DNA from: Candidatus Zixiibacteriota bacterium
Lineage (GTDB): Bacteria; Zixibacteria; MSB-5A5; GN15; FEB-12
Direction of reading: 5' to 3'
Length of the DNA: 64,000 nt
Assembly: GCA_040753875.1 (NCBI GenBank)
Contig: JBFMDV010000025.1
Coordinates: 159,447-223,446 of the forward strand
Shown here piece after piece: positions 51,642-60,582 of this stretch (its first letter is position 1; every line of letters starts with the position of its first letter). A program made the translations under genes and the position numbers. The notes beneath the pieces were generated by a model that saw nothing but the letters and a program-made list of their open reading frames with translations, was not told the DNA's origin and did not search any database.

Positions 51642-52457
51642 CTATTTGGTGTCGCGATTGTGTGCTTCGGCGTGGGTGGTCGATTCAAGATCTTCGACTG
51701 AGACACGGGCGATCACAGGCTCAGTTCCCGACGCGCTCAGGTCTGTTTCGCCGTGTCTCTCGGTCTCGCCGCTATCTGAATCTGCAGGGACCGGTTCGTA
51801 ATCGGGTTCATTCATTCGCGCGGCGCGGACCGGGTCAAACGTGCCGTCGGCGATGTTCAATTTCACATCACCGGCCGCCCCTGCCGTATCCGGCAACGCC
51901 AGCTCGACCTGTGAGCGCGGCTGCGATGCCGCGATGAGCTCCTCGATCTCGGACATTTTCGGCAGCGCCTCCAGACCGGACAAACCGAAGAACTTCAGGA
52001 ACTCATCGGTCGTCCCGTACTGAAGCGGTTTGCCGACCGTGGATGCTCGGCCAACAATCGTGATGATGTTCTTCTCCATAAGCGTCTGGATCACGCCGTC
52101 AGCCGCCACGCCCCGGATGTGCTCAATCTCAGCCCTCGTCACCGGCTGCCGATAGGCGATTATGGCAAGCGTCTCCAACGCTGCCCGGGTCAGGCGCATC
52201 TTCCGCCGACGCGTGAACAGCTCCTCAACGTACCCGATGTAATCCGGCAAAATATGGAACTGATAGCCGCCCGCAATCTCGCGAATGCGAAACGATGAGC
52301 CCGCCTCCATGTAACGATTGTTGAGCGTGGCGATTGCCTCGTTCACCAGTGACGGCGTGGCGTCCTCAAGCAACTGCGTGATACGCCGTACCGGCAGCGG
52401 TTCCGGTGACGCCAACACCAGCGCTTCGATGATCGATATGAGAGAACCGTTATTCAT
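51642..52457 (-). CDS. scpB: segregation and condensation protein B
   Basis: The 271-residue protein has two winged-helix domains over residues 1-175 (IIEALVLASPEPLP, then RLTRAALETLAIIAYRQPVTRAEIEHIRGV, VGRASTVGKPLQYGTTDEFLKFFGL), characteristic of the SMC partner ScpB. About 90 extra acidic, low-complexity residues follow, making it longer than the usual 180-200. It is 3 bp downstream of scpA. Confidence 0.96.
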   Translation of the reverse strand: MNNGSLISIIEALVLASPEPLPVRRITQLLEDATPSLVNEAIATLNNRYMEAGSSFRIREIAGGYQFHILPDYIGYVEELFTRRRKMRLTRAALETLAIIAYRQPVTRAEIEHIRGVAADGVIQTLMEKNIITIVGRASTVGKPLQYGTTDEFLKFFGLSGLEALPKMSEIEELIAASQPRSQVELALPDTAGAAGDVKLNIADGTFDPVRAARMNEPDYEPVPADSDSGETERHGETDLSASGTEPVIARVSVEDLESTTHAEAHNRDTK

Positions 52458-52460
52458 AGC

Positions 52461-53261
52461 TTATACTTCCACCTGTTCGGTCAATTGCGTGTAGTCGATC
52501 GTGTCAGTGGCCAGCTGTGTCGCCTCGAAAAACTCCCCCCGGTACACGCGAAGCTCGGAGAACGGCATCGCCTGCATGATTCGAATGCGGCGTGTCCGCG
52601 CCAATTCGAGCAACGCGATGAAGGTCACCACCGCAATGATCCGTTTCGGCACATCGGCGAACAGTTCCTGAAACGTCGCCGACTCCCGCGCCTTCAAAAA
52701 CAGCACCACCGCCTTGATGCGATCCTCGATCGATATCTCCTCAGGCACCACCTCGTGCACGATCTCCTCGCGCTGCGATGCCATTACGTCCTTGAAAGCG
52801 GCGAGCATATCGAACAGCGATGTCGCCGGACTCAGATCCACTTTCCCCTCAATCTTACCAAGCGGCGAGGGCGGCACGTAGGTTTGGTCTTCCAGAAGCG
52901 CCCGTTCGCGAAGCAGCTCACCGGCTTCTTTGTATTTCTTGTACTCGACCAGCGCCATGATCAGTTCTTCGCGCGGATCCTCTTCCTCAGGCTCGGACTC
53001 ATCGCGCGGCAACAGAAGACGCGTCTTGATCCGGATTAGCGTCGCCGCCATCAGAATGAACTCGCCGGCGACCTCCAGATTCAAGGTTTGCATCAGCTCA
53101 AGGTATTTCAGGTACTGCGACGTGACCTTCGCGATCGGGATGTCGTATATGTCGACTTCCTCCTTGCGGATCAGGTACAACAGCAAATCCAGCGGGCCGG
53201 AGAATACCTCCAGATTGACCTTGTAGTCGCTCGTGAATGTCTCGACGGCAGCGTCCATCAT
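52461..53261 (-). CDS. scpA: segregation and condensation protein A (kleisin)
   Basis: The 266-residue kleisin has the SMC-neck-binding N-terminus VNLEVFSGPLDLLLYLIRKEEVDIYDIPIAKV and the C-terminal winged helix (RIIAVVTFIALLELARTRRIRIMQ). With SMC and ScpB it organises the chromosome. ATGATG at the start overlaps the trpS stop; either Met is possible. No smc gene is in the window. Confidence 0.96.
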   Translation of the reverse strand: MMDAAVETFTSDYKVNLEVFSGPLDLLLYLIRKEEVDIYDIPIAKVTSQYLKYLELMQTLNLEVAGEFILMAATLIRIKTRLLLPRDESEPEEEDPREELIMALVEYKKYKEAGELLRERALLEDQTYVPPSPLGKIEGKVDLSPATSLFDMLAAFKDVMASQREEIVHEVVPEEISIEDRIKAVVLFLKARESATFQELFADVPKRIIAVVTFIALLELARTRRIRIMQAMPFSELRVYRGEFFEATQLATDTIDYTQLTEQVEV

Positions 53262-54289
53262 TTCTTCTTCCGATAGTTTGTCTTCATTCGGTCACGCACC
53301 TTCTCCATAACGTTCTGCGCGCGCGTACGTGCCCGGTCGGCGCCGGTTTTCAGAACGTCCCAGACGAAATCCGGCCGCTTCAGCAGCTCCGTTCGGCGCT
53401 CGCGGATCGGCCGAAGTGCCGTATTCAAATTATACACCAGCTTCATCTTGCAGTCCACGCATCCGAGTTCGCCGGTCTTGCAGGGAGGCGCGATCAGATG
53501 CTCGGCATCCGGCGTGTAAATACGGTGAAGCAAATAAATGGGACATTTCTCGGGATGCCCCGGGTCCCCTTTGCGCACTTTCTTGGGGTCAGTGTAGAAC
53601 GTCTTCAGTCGCTTCTCTGTCTGACTCTCGCTGAACTCGATCGGAATGTGGTTGTCGTACGACTTGGACATCTTCCGATTATCCGAACCGAGGATCAGCG
53701 GGATGTCAGTGAACAGTGCTTCCGGCTCTACAAACGTCTTACCGTAGATGGCATTGAACCGTTTCGCCAGATCATTGGCCAGCCAGACATGCTTCTCCTG
53801 ATCTTTTCCCACGGGGACCTTGTGTGCGTTGTAAAGACAAATGTCCGCCGCCTGAAGCACCGGATACCCCAAAAAACCATAGGAATCCAGTTGGTCCTTC
53901 TTCTCCAAATAGGTCGGCAGCCGCTTGAGCGTGGGAACGGTGATCAGCATTGAGAAAATGAGATGCAGCTCGGCGTGCTCTTTGACCTCCGACTGGACAA
54001 AGATAGCGCACTTCTCCGGGTCGAGCCCCACTGCCAAAAAATCCACCGCCATCTGATAAATCTTGTCTTTCAATCCGGCTGTGCTCTCGAACTCTGAGGT
54101 CAGCGAATGCCAGTCCACAATGCACGTGTACATCCAATATTGGTCTTGCAGGCGGACCCAGTTCCGAAGCGCTCCCTCCAGATTGCCGATATGCAGCGCA
54201 CCGGTCGGTTGCATGCCGGAAAGAATCGTCTCTTTCTTTGGTAGGGACGGATGACTCTCGATGCTCTGCGCTTTCTGTGTCTCGGTCAT
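53258..54289 (-). CDS. trpS: tryptophanyl-tRNA synthetase
   Basis: The 343-residue class I synthetase has GMQPTGALHIGNLEGAL (HIGH motif as HIGN) and the KMSKSYDN (KMSKS) motif, VPVGKDQEKHVWL, and a CKTGELGCVDCK segment seen in one TrpRS subgroup. ATG 54289 is chosen for its AAGGGTG ribosome site; upstream codons in frame are not family-like. It begins the trpS-scpA-scpB-rluB operon, a conserved order. Confidence 0.96.
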   Translation of the reverse strand: MTETQKAQSIESHPSLPKKETILSGMQPTGALHIGNLEGALRNWVRLQDQYWMYTCIVDWHSLTSEFESTAGLKDKIYQMAVDFLAVGLDPEKCAIFVQSEVKEHAELHLIFSMLITVPTLKRLPTYLEKKDQLDSYGFLGYPVLQAADICLYNAHKVPVGKDQEKHVWLANDLAKRFNAIYGKTFVEPEALFTDIPLILGSDNRKMSKSYDNHIPIEFSESQTEKRLKTFYTDPKKVRKGDPGHPEKCPIYLLHRIYTPDAEHLIAPPCKTGELGCVDCKMKLVYNLNTALRPIRERRTELLKRPDFVWDVLKTGADRARTRAQNVMEKVRDRMKTNYRKKK

Positions 54290-54313
54290 AGTACACCCTT
54301 GGCGGGACTGTCG

Positions 54314-54342
54314 ATGGTACGCCCGGCATCCATTCAAATCAA
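54314..54342 (-). promoter_or_regulatory. predicted promoter of the trpS-scpAB-rluB operon
   Basis: On the minus strand TTGATT (54337-54342), a 17-bp spacer, TACCAT (54314-54319), giving a leader of about 18 nt. Confidence 0.4.
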
Positions 54343-54423
54343 CTAAAAATCCCGGCGCTCAAAATCTCCGCAGGACGACTGGGGCAAACTGTTTGTGGTC
54401 CTACCGCTTCACCCGTTACTGTT

Positions 54424-54510
54424 CCGGCGGTTCTCGCTCGCCCGAGACTGAGACAGGTCATGCCATACTTTGTAGTGACAGCGATGTCGAGGGCGAGTGT
54501 GAACAGCCGG
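54424..54510 (+). repeat. Long palindromic repeat, GGTC-YTG group, subfamily 1 copy C
   Basis: The left arm CCGGCGGTTCTCGCTCGCC pairs with the right arm GGGCGAGTGTGAACAGCCGG; the outer stem has one mismatch. It lies between the HNH gene stop and the trpS promoter. Confidence 0.75.
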
Positions 54511-54591
54511 TCAAACGTCCGACTGAGGCTAATATCGATGCAACCGTTGCCGGAGCAAACCCTCCCCCGGCAATGCGGCAATACTAACGGG

Positions 54592-55110
54592 CTAATCCAT
54601 GAAGAGGTATCGGCGCCAGCGAACGTCGGAGACGCCAATATATCGCTGAATGAAATGAATATGCGTGGGCCGAGTGGGACGGCGCACCAGCGTCAGGCCC
54701 GCTTTTTCTGGTGTCCGATCCCCTTTTCTGTTGTTACAGTCGACGCACGCACAGACTAAGTTTTCCCAACTGTCCTTGCCATGCATGGTCTTGGGCATCA
54801 CGTGGTCCACGGTCATCGGTCCCCGGCTCGTGCCGCAGTATTGGCAGCGGTGACCGTCTCGCATCAGGATGTTCTTGCGCGTCAACATGATCCGTTTGAA
54901 CGGCACCTTCTTGTACTGCCAGAGCCGTACAACCGACGGCAGCGGGAAACTGCGGTTGACGCTATGAATCTTGAAACCGTCAGCCGTCTCAATCATCTCG
55001 GCCTTCCCTTGAAACAACAGCAGGAAGGCGCGGCGAGCCGTACAGACGGTCAGCGGCTCGTAGTTCTGATTGAGCATCAGCACATTGCGGGTAATCAGCG
55101 AGCTACTCAT
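54592..55110 (-). CDS. HNH endonuclease family protein
   Basis: The 172-residue protein has an N-terminal segment VLMLNQNYEPLTVCTARRAFLLLFQGKAE, then the HNH/zinc-ribbon module: RDGHRCQYCG (first Cys pair), MTVDHVMPKTMHG (catalytic His region), WENLVCACVDCNNRKGDRTP (second Cys pair). This type is widely distributed as a single gene, with no known partner. A CACGGG-CT-CCCGTG palindrome lies just upstream at 55124-55137. Confidence 0.92.
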   Translation of the reverse strand: MSSSLITRNVLMLNQNYEPLTVCTARRAFLLLFQGKAEMIETADGFKIHSVNRSFPLPSVVRLWQYKKVPFKRIMLTRKNILMRDGHRCQYCGTSRGPMTVDHVMPKTMHGKDSWENLVCACVDCNNRKGDRTPEKAGLTLVRRPTRPTHIHFIQRYIGVSDVRWRRYLFMD

Positions 55111-55218
55111 ACAGCATGTATAACACGGGCTCCCGTGAGCAGGTGCTATTAAAGCCGTAAGTTAGCGGTGATTGACGCCAAGTCAACAGGAATCTGCCGA
55201 CAACCGCGTCCGAGTTGT

Positions 55219-57846
55219 TCATCTGCTTGCAGTTGAGACACTTTGAGGTGCCTCCCGATTCATCCCGATCGAGCGCGTCGTGCGATCCAATTCCAGGCGA
55301 ACCGCTTTCGCCAACTGCTCGCGAGTGTACGGCTTCCGCACGAATTCGCCCGCTCCCAATTGCTGCATCTCGTCCACGCGCTCCGTAGGCGAGAACCCGC
55401 TCACGATGATCGCCTTCTGATTTGGCCGCACCTTCAGGATCTCCTGGTACGTCACCAGTCCGTCGTACTCCGACCCCATAATCATGTCCAGCACCACCAG
55501 CTCCGGCGGCTGTTCCATCACCAGGCGAACCGCCTCGCGCCCTTCGGCGGCCGCGACTGTTTGATATCCCAGACTTTTCAGCAACAGCGAGGTCATCTGA
55601 CGCTGCTCGACATCGTCATCGACGATCAGGATCGTTTCCGACCCGCCGAATGCTGTGGCCTCACTGACCTTTCGGTCCTGACCATCGGCGAACAGCGGAA
55701 ACAACAGCGAGAAACGGGTGCCGTCCCCCGGCGATGATACGATGTCGTAGAATCCCCGGTGGTCTTTGACGATGCCATACACCACGGCCAGCCCCAACCC
55801 CGTGCCGCTTCGCCCCATCTTCTTCTTGGAATAATACGGCTCGAATATCTTATCGATATCTTCGTGCGAGATGCCGACTCCCGTATCTTCGACCGTAAGC
55901 ACGACATATTCCCCCTTCTGGATAGGGCTGTTGCCGCTCGCCAGCTTGGTCACTTTGGAACGGCGTGTCCTCAGCGTGAGCTGTCCGCCCCGCGGCATGG
56001 CGTCGAAGGCATTGACCACAAGATTCATCAGCGCAGTAGAAAGATGGCTGGCCGAGCCGTTCACCCGAAGTTTCTCGGTTGACAGATCGATCACAGGCCG
56101 CACGAGCGGGCTCCGCTCGCAGAGGTCCAGATAACTGGGCGAATTCACATACGCCTCCACCACCTCATTCAGATCGATCGGCTCCATCTCATAGCGACCA
56201 CGTCGCGCCAGCGTCAGAAGGTCGTATATGATCGCCGCCGCCTGCGACGCCGCCTTCTTGACCGTCATCACCTGCCCCTTCACCGGGCTGTCGACAGGCA
56301 GCTTCTCCAGAATGAGATCCGGATACGCCACCAGCGGCCCCAGGGTGTTGTTCAGGTCATGCGCCACTCCACCGGCCAGCATCGCCAGCGATTCCATCCG
56401 TTGTGCTTTGTCCAGCTGCGTTTGGAGTTGCTCACGCTCAAGCTGTGATTTCCATCGCTCCGTCACATCCCGCGCCACTCCCACGATCCCGGCCACTTTG
56501 CCGTTGTGGAAATACGGCTGCTCGCTCACCTCCAGCCGTATCCGCTGCCCCTGTTTGTGGTATATCTCCACCATGTAGGGAGCCGAGATGGTACCGTCGC
56601 GAAGCGTCTTCTCTGTATGCTCCACCACCTTCAGGTTGATCGGGTCATCCGTGAGATAGGTGGTATAGTGCTTAAACCATTCCTCCGGAGTGAAACCGGT
56701 GACGGTCTCGACCGACGGGGACATGTAGTGGAACACGCCGTAGGTATCGTGCCGATACAGGAAATCGCGCGTATTCTCCAGAAGCAGTCGCTGCTCCTCC
56801 AGAAGGGACTCATGCGACCTGGTCAACTCGATCAACGCTTCCTCGGCTCGTGCCCGCTCCCCTATCTCCTTGATCAGATCCCGCTTCTGTGAGAAGAACT
56901 GCGACACCAGGGACGACACGCGGCCAAACTCCGACCTGTCCTTCTCCAGTCCGGCCGTCAACGCTGCATCCTCATGGGCAAGCGCGGCAGAGATCATTGC
57001 CAACGGTCGAGTCACCCACCAGTACACGCTACAGCCGAGAAGGACAAGGAAGGCAGCTGCGAACAGCACCACGGTCCACATCTGGTTCGCCATCGCGCCG
57101 TACAGCTCTTTGAGAAAGTGCGACTCTGTCTCCCCGCAGAGCCGCCCAAGCGGTGTGCCATCAGCCTGTCTCAAGCGGTACGTGTACCGAACCATGCCCA
57201 TCGACGGGTCGGATTCCCACATCTCCTGGCCTTGCCCGTTCACCTCAAGATGTAGCCGGGCGTCGGCGTAATGCGTCAATGCAGCCAGATAGTCAGCGTC
57301 CCAGTATCGGGCCGCAAACAAGTATCCGTACGGGTCGGACCTCCGGACGCTGTCGGCTGTCGGTTGAATCGGCGCTCCGATCACCTCCCATACACTGGAG
57401 TCCGAGATCGCAAAATAATGGCGGAAATTGTCCCCTGTGGTTCCGGACGATACTTGCGCCGACATGATGAGCGCTTCGGGCGCTGTGCCGCTTGCGTCCT
57501 GCCGCGAACTGTAAACGAGTGATCGATCCGGCCTCAAGACCCACAACGCCGCCGCCCCGTGCGTACCGAGCGGAAGGTCAAGATGCTCTTTGGCCCATTG
57601 ACGGTCTCCTGTCGCCATGAACAGGACTATGTCATCGCCCCGGGAGTATTCCTTCGCCAGCGTGGTGAGGGGCGCCGTTCTCAACTCGACCATCCGCTGC
57701 AGATTGGCCGCCATGTCGGCTTCGCGAACGGTCAGGACTTCTGCGATATCGCTCTTCTCGTCAAAATACAGATACGACAACCCGGCCAGGAAACATACCA
57801 GAAACGCCACAAACACTAAGTGAAATCTTGCCTGTACTGTTTTCAT
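55219..57846 (-). CDS. hybrid sensor histidine kinase with CHASE-like, PAS and receiver domains
   Basis: The 875-residue protein has two membrane helices (about 8-28 and 257-278) bounding an extracytoplasmic CHASE4-like sensor. A HAMP-like linker, a PAS domain (about 350-465), the H-box GGVAHDLNNTLGPLV, an ATPase domain (GTGLGLAVVYGIV) and a C-terminal receiver with the acceptor in LVVLDMIMG follow. A phosphorelay to the NtrC-type regulator encoded 34 bp upstream is likely; no Hpt protein is nearby. Confidence 0.93.
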   Translation of the reverse strand: MKTVQARFHLVFVAFLVCFLAGLSYLYFDEKSDIAEVLTVREADMAANLQRMVELRTAPLTTLAKEYSRGDDIVLFMATGDRQWAKEHLDLPLGTHGAAALWVLRPDRSLVYSSRQDASGTAPEALIMSAQVSSGTTGDNFRHYFAISDSSVWEVIGAPIQPTADSVRRSDPYGYLFAARYWDADYLAALTHYADARLHLEVNGQGQEMWESDPSMGMVRYTYRLRQADGTPLGRLCGETESHFLKELYGAMANQMWTVVLFAAAFLVLLGCSVYWWVTRPLAMISAALAHEDAALTAGLEKDRSEFGRVSSLVSQFFSQKRDLIKEIGERARAEEALIELTRSHESLLEEQRLLLENTRDFLYRHDTYGVFHYMSPSVETVTGFTPEEWFKHYTTYLTDDPINLKVVEHTEKTLRDGTISAPYMVEIYHKQGQRIRLEVSEQPYFHNGKVAGIVGVARDVTERWKSQLEREQLQTQLDKAQRMESLAMLAGGVAHDLNNTLGPLVAYPDLILEKLPVDSPVKGQVMTVKKAASQAAAIIYDLLTLARRGRYEMEPIDLNEVVEAYVNSPSYLDLCERSPLVRPVIDLSTEKLRVNGSASHLSTALMNLVVNAFDAMPRGGQLTLRTRRSKVTKLASGNSPIQKGEYVVLTVEDTGVGISHEDIDKIFEPYYSKKKMGRSGTGLGLAVVYGIVKDHRGFYDIVSSPGDGTRFSLLFPLFADGQDRKVSEATAFGGSETILIVDDDVEQRQMTSLLLKSLGYQTVAAAEGREAVRLVMEQPPELVVLDMIMGSEYDGLVTYQEILKVRPNQKAIIVSGFSPTERVDEMQQLGAGEFVRKPYTREQLAKAVRLELDRTTRSIGMNREAPQSVSTASR

Positions 57847-57880
57847 GGCGTGACTATACTCTCCCGAATCGCCGTTGTGC

Positions 57881-59257
57881 TCAACCGGCGTTCAGTTCCT
57901 GGTCAATGCCGTATCGCTTGATTTTGTCGAACAGCGTCGTGTAATCGATTTTCAGAATCTGCGCGCACTTCCGCTTGTTGCCTCGTACCTGCTTGAGCAC
58001 ACGGAGTATCGTTGCCCGCTCAGCCGCCATCTGGGCCTGTGCCCCGATCTCTTTCAGACCGGCACCCTCGCGAAGCTGCACTTCTTCGGTCCGCTGCAGA
58101 CGGATCGCCAACTGGTCGGGCGTGATCTTCCGGCCTTCGCTCAGAATCACCGCTCGCTCGATCGTGTTCTCAAGTTCGCGGACGTTCCCCGGCCAATGAT
58201 ATTTCTCGATAAGGGTCAGCGCCTCTTTGCTCACTGTCTTCACCGGTTTTTTCATATCGCGGCAGTATTTCTCGACGAAATATTCGGTCAGCGCCGGAAG
58301 ATCATCGCGGCGTTCCCGGAGCGGCGGGATTACCAGCGGAAACACTGACAACCGATAGTACAGATCCTCGCGGAACTTCTTGGCCGCGATCAATTGCGAC
58401 AGGTCCATATTGGAAGCTGCGATCACCCGCACGTCCACGTCGACCGTCTTGGTCCCGCCCAGCCGCTCGAAGTTCTTCTGTTGCAAAACCCGCAGAAGTT
58501 TCGCCTGGAGCGCCAGTTCCATGTCGCCGATCTCATCAAGGAAGACTGTCCCGCCATTCGCAATCTCGAACTTCCCCATCTTGCGGGCGTATGCTCCGGT
58601 GAACGCTCCCCTCTCGGAACCGAACAACTCGTTTTCAAGCAGCTCATGGGGAATGGCGGCACAATTGATCGCTATATACGCCCCCCCTTTTCGCATAGAC
58701 AATGAGTGGATCGCCCGGGCGAACAGTTCCTTGCCGGTGCCGGACTCCCCTTGCAGCAGAACGGAGGCATCGCTCTTGGCAACTTTCTGAATCATGGCCG
58801 CCAGTTCCACCATCTTCTCATTCTTGCCGATGATACTGCTCAGACCGGACGTATCCAGAAGCTCCTCGCGCAACAGAGTATTCTCTGCAACCAGTCGCCG
58901 ATTTTCAAGCGCCCGATTGACCAGGACGCACAGATGTTCGGTATCGAACGGCTTGGTGAGAAAATCATACGCACCGTTTTTCATCGCCGTCACCGCGTCT
59001 TCAATCGTCCCGTACGCGGTCATGACAATCACGGCGGTCTCGCCGTCCAGATCCTTGATCTGCGACAGCACTTCCAGCCCGCCCACATCCGGCATCTTCA
59101 GATCGGTAAGTACCAGGTCGTAGGTTTTGTTGCGCACCAGATCGAGCCCCTTCTTGCCGTCCTCGGCCTCGTCTACCCGGTGTCCTTCCTCCCGAAGCGT
59201 CTCGGTGAGCATGTTCCGCATGGAGTCTTTATCATCGATGACAAGAATATTGGGCAT
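57881..59257 (-). CDS. NtrC-family sigma54-dependent response regulator
   Basis: The 458-residue protein has a receiver (acceptor in LVLTDLKMPDVGG), an AAA+ domain with Walker A GESGTGKEL, an intact sigma54-contact loop GAFTGA and Walker B GGTVFLDEIGD, and a Fis-type HTH (RGNKRKCAQILKIDYTTLFDKIKRYG). It is a standard sigma54 activator, in contrast to the regulator at 24932. It is first in a two-gene operon with the hybrid kinase. Confidence 0.96.
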   Translation of the reverse strand: MPNILVIDDKDSMRNMLTETLREEGHRVDEAEDGKKGLDLVRNKTYDLVLTDLKMPDVGGLEVLSQIKDLDGETAVIVMTAYGTIEDAVTAMKNGAYDFLTKPFDTEHLCVLVNRALENRRLVAENTLLREELLDTSGLSSIIGKNEKMVELAAMIQKVAKSDASVLLQGESGTGKELFARAIHSLSMRKGGAYIAINCAAIPHELLENELFGSERGAFTGAYARKMGKFEIANGGTVFLDEIGDMELALQAKLLRVLQQKNFERLGGTKTVDVDVRVIAASNMDLSQLIAAKKFREDLYYRLSVFPLVIPPLRERRDDLPALTEYFVEKYCRDMKKPVKTVSKEALTLIEKYHWPGNVRELENTIERAVILSEGRKITPDQLAIRLQRTEEVQLREGAGLKEIGAQAQMAAERATILRVLKQVRGNKRKCAQILKIDYTTLFDKIKRYGIDQELNAG

Positions 59258-59506
59258 GTGTACACCTCGATAATCCCGGTCCGGACCGGTATATTTCTCG
59301 ACCCACCTTCCAGCTGGACCAACCCGCTGCCCGTCCTTGTATCCCGTCAGGTCGTTGACCCGACAAACGAGCGGTCCACGTCAACATCCCATATATCGGA
59401 TTCTCCCCCCACCCATTGACCTCAAACGCTGCTGAATTTTAGAACAGGCTCGGCCGGTTCGACCGCAAATACTCACGGGACTCTGCCTTGCCGAGCTCTT
59501 CCCGTT

Positions 59507-59561
59507 CCGCCAGGTCCTGATCCCCTGAGGCATTCAGCCGAAGGGGATTGTGACCTGGCGG
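59507..59561 (+). repeat. 55-bp palindrome, GGTC-YTG group, subfamily 2 copy b
   Basis: CCGCCAGGTC-CTG-ATCCCCT ... AGGGGAT-TGT-GACCTGGCGG has perfect outer (10 bp) and inner stems around the conserved internal loop. Confidence 0.85.
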
Positions 59562-59589
59562 TTCTCGTGCCACCGTATCGGATTTTGTG

Positions 59590-59613
59590 GTGTCGGGCGT
59601 CCCCGCCCGACAC
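59590..59613 (+). repeat. Family-5 hairpin GTGTCGGGCG-TCCC-CGCCCGACAC
   Basis: A perfect 10-bp stem with a 4-nt loop. A second copy with one mismatch is at 63855-63878. Confidence 0.7.
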
Positions 59614-59632
59614 CCGCTTCGACCCGAACGAA

Positions 59633-59656
59633 CCGTCAGGCCGGGACGCCTGACGG
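59633..59656 (+). repeat. hairpin CCGTCAGGC-CGGGAC-GCCTGACGG
   Basis: A perfect 9-bp stem just after the family-5 hairpin; single copy in the window. Confidence 0.55.
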
Positions 59657-59670
59657 CACACTGAAATCAT

Positions 59671-59712
59671 CTTCCCCTCTCCCCCCGGGGAGAGGGTTAG
59701 GGTGAGGGGCTT
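59671..59712 (+). repeat. CCCTCTCCCC...GGGTGAGGGG dispersed repeat
   Basis: CTTCCCCTCTCCCCCCGGGG followed by AGAGGGTTAGGGTGAGGGGC is a GC-rich short repeat of a type seen between genes in many bacteria. Confidence 0.6.
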
Positions 59713-59731
59713 GCAGGCAGCCCGCTCCGGG

Positions 59732-59758
59732 CTGGACCCCAGCTTTCGCTGGGGTGAC
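59732..59758 (-). repeat. 27-nt REP-like hairpin, copy R7
   Basis: On the minus strand GTCAccCCAGC-GAAA-GCTGGggTCCAG, a single copy 58 kb away from the cluster at the GIY-YIG gene. Confidence 0.85.
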
Positions 59759-59830
59759 AAAAAGGAGGCTGGGGCGACAAGGAGGAGCCTGGGGGATAAG
59801 CGTGGGGAGTGAATGGCGGCATCCCCCGTT

Positions 59831-59885
59831 CCGCTGGGTCTTGATCCCCTGAGGCGTTCAGCCGAAGGGGATTGTGACCTGACGG
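59831..59885 (+). repeat. 55-bp palindrome, GGTC-YTG group, subfamily 2 copy c
   Basis: CCGCTGGGTC-TTG-ATCCCCT ... AGGGGAT-TGT-GACCTGACGG; the outer stem has mismatches but the internal loop and inner stem are kept. The whole 59258-59904 gap is made of repeats, with no gene supported. Confidence 0.8.
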
Positions 59886-59904
59886 CAACCAGTGACTCGA
59901 TCCA

Positions 59905-60369
59905 CTAATCGCGGCTCACGTACGCCGTACGCACGCTTCCGCAACTCTCGGCTTTGAGAAAATATCTCCCTCTCGGAAACTGAATAAGGTCAACCCGGCT
60001 GAAATCCAGCGTCAGCTTGTAGTAGCCGGGCGAAAGGTCTTTCACCAGCAGTGGTCGAAGTAACCGTTGGCGACCATCGAACAGATTCACTGCGGTCGGG
60101 CAACCCGAACGGACCACCTGAAACACTATCGATGGTGACTGCCGCGCTTCTCGTATAGGTCTGGTCAGCAGAAACGAATCGACCCGTTGCGAGCGAATAA
60201 GTGTGTAGAGGCTGTCCGTCGCCACGATCTGCGGGTCCACCCAGGTCGTTTCCCAGGTCCCTTGTCCTTCTGCTCGCTCTTCTCCCGGTCCCCCCCGCCC
60301 GCGACCGCATCCTCCTAAGAAAACGAGGAGCAATAGAATTCCAGAGACGATGTAAGCAAACAGTCTCAT
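59905..60369 (-). CDS. putative lipoprotein, function unknown
   Basis: From the ATG at 60369 the 154-residue protein has a hydrophobic signal ending LLVFLGGC, a good lipobox with Cys at about 21. A charged, glycine-rich linker follows, then a domain with no recognised family and two more cysteines (SGCPTAVN and ESCGSVR). The frame is open 21 codons further upstream, but that part precedes the signal and lacks a ribosome site. Probably an envelope lipoprotein, isolated between repeats. Confidence 0.65.
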   Translation of the reverse strand: MRLFAYIVSGILLLLVFLGGCGRGRGGPGEERAEGQGTWETTWVDPQIVATDSLYTLIRSQRVDSFLLTRPIREARQSPSIVFQVVRSGCPTAVNLFDGRQRLLRPLLVKDLSPGYYKLTLDFSRVDLIQFPRGRYFLKAESCGSVRTAYVSRD

Positions 60370-60437
60370 AAGCCGAACATTATACACGCAACGAAAGTCG
60401 TCAAGAGTTGCGTCGGTGAATATCTTGTCCACGGTTT

Positions 60438-60520
60438 CGGCGGGTCCTGCTTGCCCGGGACCATGCGGCGCTCCATCTTCTTGCTCATCATTAAGTGTTG
60501 AGGGCGAGTGTGACCCGCCG
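60438..60520 (+). repeat. Long palindromic repeat, GGTC-YTG group, subfamily 1 copy D
   Basis: The left arm CGGCGGGTCCTGCTTGCCC pairs with the right arm GGGCGAGTGTGACCCGCCG; the outer stem is perfect, with compensatory changes relative to copy A. Confidence 0.75.
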
Positions 60521-60582
60521 ATTCAGGAGTTCGTGTCAAAGCAGGCATGCCCAAGAGCCACGAATCGAAGTCACGGAAACTC

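Noticed and set aside
54339..54638. Minus-strand open frame between the HNH gene and trpS
   Set aside because: It runs across a palindromic repeat, overlaps the HNH gene and has no ribosome site.
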